From assembly GCA_003486705.1 (NCBI GenBank), contig DNGE01000030.1, positions 1 through 6,610 of the forward strand: a stretch of DNA of 6,610 nt, in the 5' to 3' direction. The stretch's first letter is position 1, and every line of letters starts with the position of its first letter. This document shows, one piece after another, positions 4,564 through 6,610 of this stretch. The DNA comes from Bacillota bacterium. Lineage in GTDB: Bacteria > Bacillota_I > Bacilli_A > MOL361 > Turicibacteraceae. The notes beneath the pieces were generated by a model, which ran no database searches, was not told the DNA's origin, and saw only the letters and a program-made list of their open reading frames with translations. Position numbers and translations under genes: made by a program.

Positions 4564-5877
4564 ATGAGTAAACAAAATTACATGACTTCAGTGCCTGAAC
4601 GTATGGCATACGGTAGTTATTTTATAGGGCAAAATATTATTTACTTTTTAGTGTTTCAATTTTTAATGTTATTTTATACGGATGTGGTTGGAATATCTGC
4701 TGCAGCTGTTGGAACGATGTTTTTAGTGGCTCGCTTATTTGATGCGGTAAACGATCCGTTTATGGGAATCTTGGTCGATAAAGCAAACCTAAAAGGTGGA
4801 AAGTTTATTCCATGGGTTAAACTCGTTATTTTCTTAATGCCACTCGCCACTTTCTTTTTATTTTTAAAAGTTGGTGATGGTGGTTTTAGTAGTTTAGTGT
4901 ATGCGTATATTACCTATATTATTTGGGGAATTATTTATACCATTAGTGATGTTCCTATTTTTGCATTAGCGACTGTTATGACAAAAAACTCGGATGAGCG
5001 TGTGCAATTGATTTCATATGGTCGTATTGGAGCTGGAATTGGTTCTGTTATTATTTCATTATTTGTTATGGGAATGGTGACGCGTTTAAGCTGGACTGGA
5101 ACCGTTGTGGTTTTATCAGTAGTCGCTTTACTTGTTATGTTGCCGTTACGTTTTTTAGCGAAGGAGCGAGCGGTTTATAAACAAAAAGAAGTATTAAGTT
5201 TTAAGCGTATTGTTCAATTTATTGCACATAATAAATATTTACTTATTTTTTATTCAGCCATTATTGTAGCTAGTTTAACGAATACGACGTCCGTTTCAAC
5301 GACATACTTTGCAATTTATAATTTAGGAAGTGAAAAATACATTTCGATGTTAACCATTGCGAATATGATACCAATGTTACTTGTTCCGTTTGTTTTACCA
5401 CCATTAATTAAACGATTTGGAAAGAAAAAAATCTTTATCTCCGGATTTACGGTTTCAATTATCGCCTCAATATTATTTTATATCGTGGGGTATAATAATA
5501 TTTGGTTTGTTTACATTATGACAGCGATAAAAGGATTATCGCAATTGCCAACGTTTATGATTGGATTATTTACAGTTGACTGTATTGAATATGGAACGTA
5601 TAAGACAGGGCAACGTGCTGAAGGTGTTGCGTTCTCACTTCAAACATTCACAGTAAAACTTTCAGCGGCTGTTGCTGGAGCGGTGAGTGGTTTTGTTCTG
5701 CACGGTATTGGCTATCAACCCGGAACGTATCAAACACCGGAGGCATTAGATGGAATTTGGAATATGTACGTTCTATATCCTATTTTTGGCGCTATTATCG
5801 CAGTATATATCTTCTGGCGCTATTATGATTTGAATGAGTCTGATGTTAATCAGATGATTGAAGTAAATGGGAACTAA
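4564..5877 (+). CDS. GPH-family sugar:cation symporter (MFS superfamily)
   Basis: This 437-residue inner-membrane protein has about 12 hydrophobic segments and belongs to the glycoside-pentoside-hexuronide:cation symporter family (MelB, XynP, UidB relatives). Helix II carries RLFDAVNDPFMG. Asp60 and Asp64 match the MelB cation ligands Asp55 and Asp59. TISDVPIFAL puts Asp129 at the MelB Asp124 position in helix IV. The C-terminal family signature is visible at about 339-365: DCIEYGTYKTGQRAEG and a later Lys. MelB's sugar-binding Asp19 appears to be Asn24 here, as in some glycoside or xyloside porters, so melibiose is not a safe guess. The usual GKFRPW-like loop reads GKFIPW, without the arginine. 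The substrate cannot be told, since no glycosidase gene is adjacent. The start ATG has GATGAGG (4544-4550) 13 bases upstream. The gene precedes a methyltransferase gene by 24 bases with no terminator between them. Confidence 0.87.
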   Translation: MSKQNYMTSVPERMAYGSYFIGQNIIYFLVFQFLMLFYTDVVGISAAAVGTMFLVARLFDAVNDPFMGILVDKANLKGGKFIPWVKLVIFLMPLATFFLFLKVGDGGFSSLVYAYITYIIWGIIYTISDVPIFALATVMTKNSDERVQLISYGRIGAGIGSVIISLFVMGMVTRLSWTGTVVVLSVVALLVMLPLRFLAKERAVYKQKEVLSFKRIVQFIAHNKYLLIFYSAIIVASLTNTTSVSTTYFAIYNLGSEKYISMLTIANMIPMLLVPFVLPPLIKRFGKKKIFISGFTVSIIASILFYIVGYNNIWFVYIMTAIKGLSQLPTFMIGLFTVDCIEYGTYKTGQRAEGVAFSLQTFTVKLSAAVAGAVSGFVLHGIGYQPGTYQTPEALDGIWNMYVLYPIFGAIIAVYIFWRYYDLNESDVNQMIEVNGN

Positions 5878-5901
5878 GAAGTAGAAAAGGTAGGAACGTT
5901 T

Positions 5902-6610
5902 ATGATAATTACGACATCATTTGATGAAACAGCGGGGCTTGTAGAAAAAGCTAAAGCCCTTGCCAAAAAATATCAATTAACCTATGTAAAACGAAATAAA
6001 AAAACAATCAAGTATTTGCAAAAAAATGTAGACCCAAACGTGTTTGTGGTGAACTCAAAACGTGGGTTAAGCTATTACCCAGCCGAAGGTGAGGAAGTAT
6101 TTTTCCATCCAAATATGGCCTTTCATCGTATAACGGCCGTCGAGAATTTAAAAAAGGATGGATTAGTCACAGCCTGTAATTTACATGAGGGATCAACGTT
6201 ACTTGATTGTACGCTAGGATTGGCGAGTGATACGTTGTTGGCTAGTTTTGTAGTAGGAGAAAGCGGACGTGTAATCTCGATTGAAAAAAGCATCCCGTTA
6301 TCGATCTTAGTCCGTGAGGGATTAAATCATTATGTAAGAATTGAAAAACCTGAATGGGGCGCCTTGTTAGAACGTATCCAAATCGTCAATGAAGATAATT
6401 TAACGTACTTAAAGTCATTACCAGATAATCATGTTGATGTGGTGTATTTTGATTTTATGTTTAATAAGACGGTAGAATCTTCGCAAGGCATAAAGGTAAT
6501 AAAACCGCTCGTATCGTATGATTGTTTAACATTTGAGCATGTTTTAGAGGCGCGTCGGGTTGCGAAATCGCGCGTTGTGGTGAAATCGAATTATGGCAAT
6601 CAAAGTATTT
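5902..6610 (+). CDS. RsmJ-like class I SAM-dependent methyltransferase (partial, 3' end missing)
   Basis: The frame from ATG 5902 stays open to the window end and gives 236 residues. It begins MIITTSFDET, followed by a basic YVKRNKKTIKYL segment (about 28-39) typical of this family's N-terminal part. HPNMAFHRI (about 69-77) precedes the SAM-binding motif I, LLDCTLGLASD (about 100-110), and an acidic residue follows in VISIEKS (Glu128). Motif IV reads DVVYFDFMF (about 179-187). RsmJ of Escherichia coli (m2G1516 of 16S rRNA) has DPMF there, so Pro is replaced by Phe in this copy. The Firmicutes members are mostly uncharacterised and a rRNA or other nucleic-acid target is inferred. The ribosome binding site is weak (AAAGG, 5886-5890). 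The 24-base gap to the transporter suggests co-transcription. Its C-terminus and downstream neighbour lie beyond the window. Confidence 0.8.
   Translation, partial: MIITTSFDETAGLVEKAKALAKKYQLTYVKRNKKTIKYLQKNVDPNVFVVNSKRGLSYYPAEGEEVFFHPNMAFHRITAVENLKKDGLVTACNLHEGSTLLDCTLGLASDTLLASFVVGESGRVISIEKSIPLSILVREGLNHYVRIEKPEWGALLERIQIVNEDNLTYLKSLPDNHVDVVYFDFMFNKTVESSQGIKVIKPLVSYDCLTFEHVLEARRVAKSRVVVKSNYGNQSI

Noticed and set aside
1..6610. CRISPR array, tRNA, rRNA or insertion sequence
   Set aside because: No regularly spaced repeats, cloverleaf, rRNA segments, transposase or terminal repeats with target duplication were seen.

Overview
The window is AT-rich, low-GC DNA with Firmicutes-type signals: strong AGGAGG-like ribosome binding sites, sigma-A promoters, and U-tract hairpin terminators. 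A YmfF/YmfH-type M16 peptidase pair, a second small SSB, a GPH sugar symporter and an RsmJ-like methyltransferase suit a low-GC gut Firmicute. Turicibacter or another Erysipelotrichia/Bacilli relative is my guess from general character, not a proven assignment.

Layout. Positions 2-52 look like the 3' end of an unidentified plus-strand gene. About 480 bases of AT-rich DNA follow with no convincing gene. A near-consensus promoter (536-564) then drives a two-gene operon, ymfF (681-1955) and ymfH (1955-3241), which overlap by one base. They encode a heterodimeric M16 peptidase in which only YmfH keeps the zinc motif HxxEH. A perfect hairpin terminator abuts the ymfH stop codon.

The most interesting part is 3279-3532. 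On the minus strand this reads as a complete, unannotated small RNA gene of about 205 nt. It has an extended -10 promoter with no -35, and two GTACACA repeats 11 bp apart take the place of the -35. A bulged 12-bp hairpin sits at the predicted first nucleotide. An internal stem follows, flanked by two copies of TCCCCTC, and the RNA ends in a 13-bp terminator with a C5 loop and a U7 tract. The C-rich single-stranded segments could pair with Shine-Dalgarno sequences. A sporulation RNA of the CsfG type or an Rsa-like C-rich sRNA is possible, but I could not test homology.

Next comes a monocistronic gene for a small SSB (3866-4240) that lacks the usual acidic interaction tip. It has a perfect 12-bp palindrome at its predicted transcription start and its own terminator. 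A 240-base spacer holds a long inverted repeat, a promoter and a TGATAA/TTATCA operator-like palindrome. This leads into a GPH-family sugar:cation symporter (4564-5877) and, 24 bases later, an RsmJ-like SAM methyltransferase cut off by the window end. The last two are probably co-transcribed, although their functions are not obviously linked.
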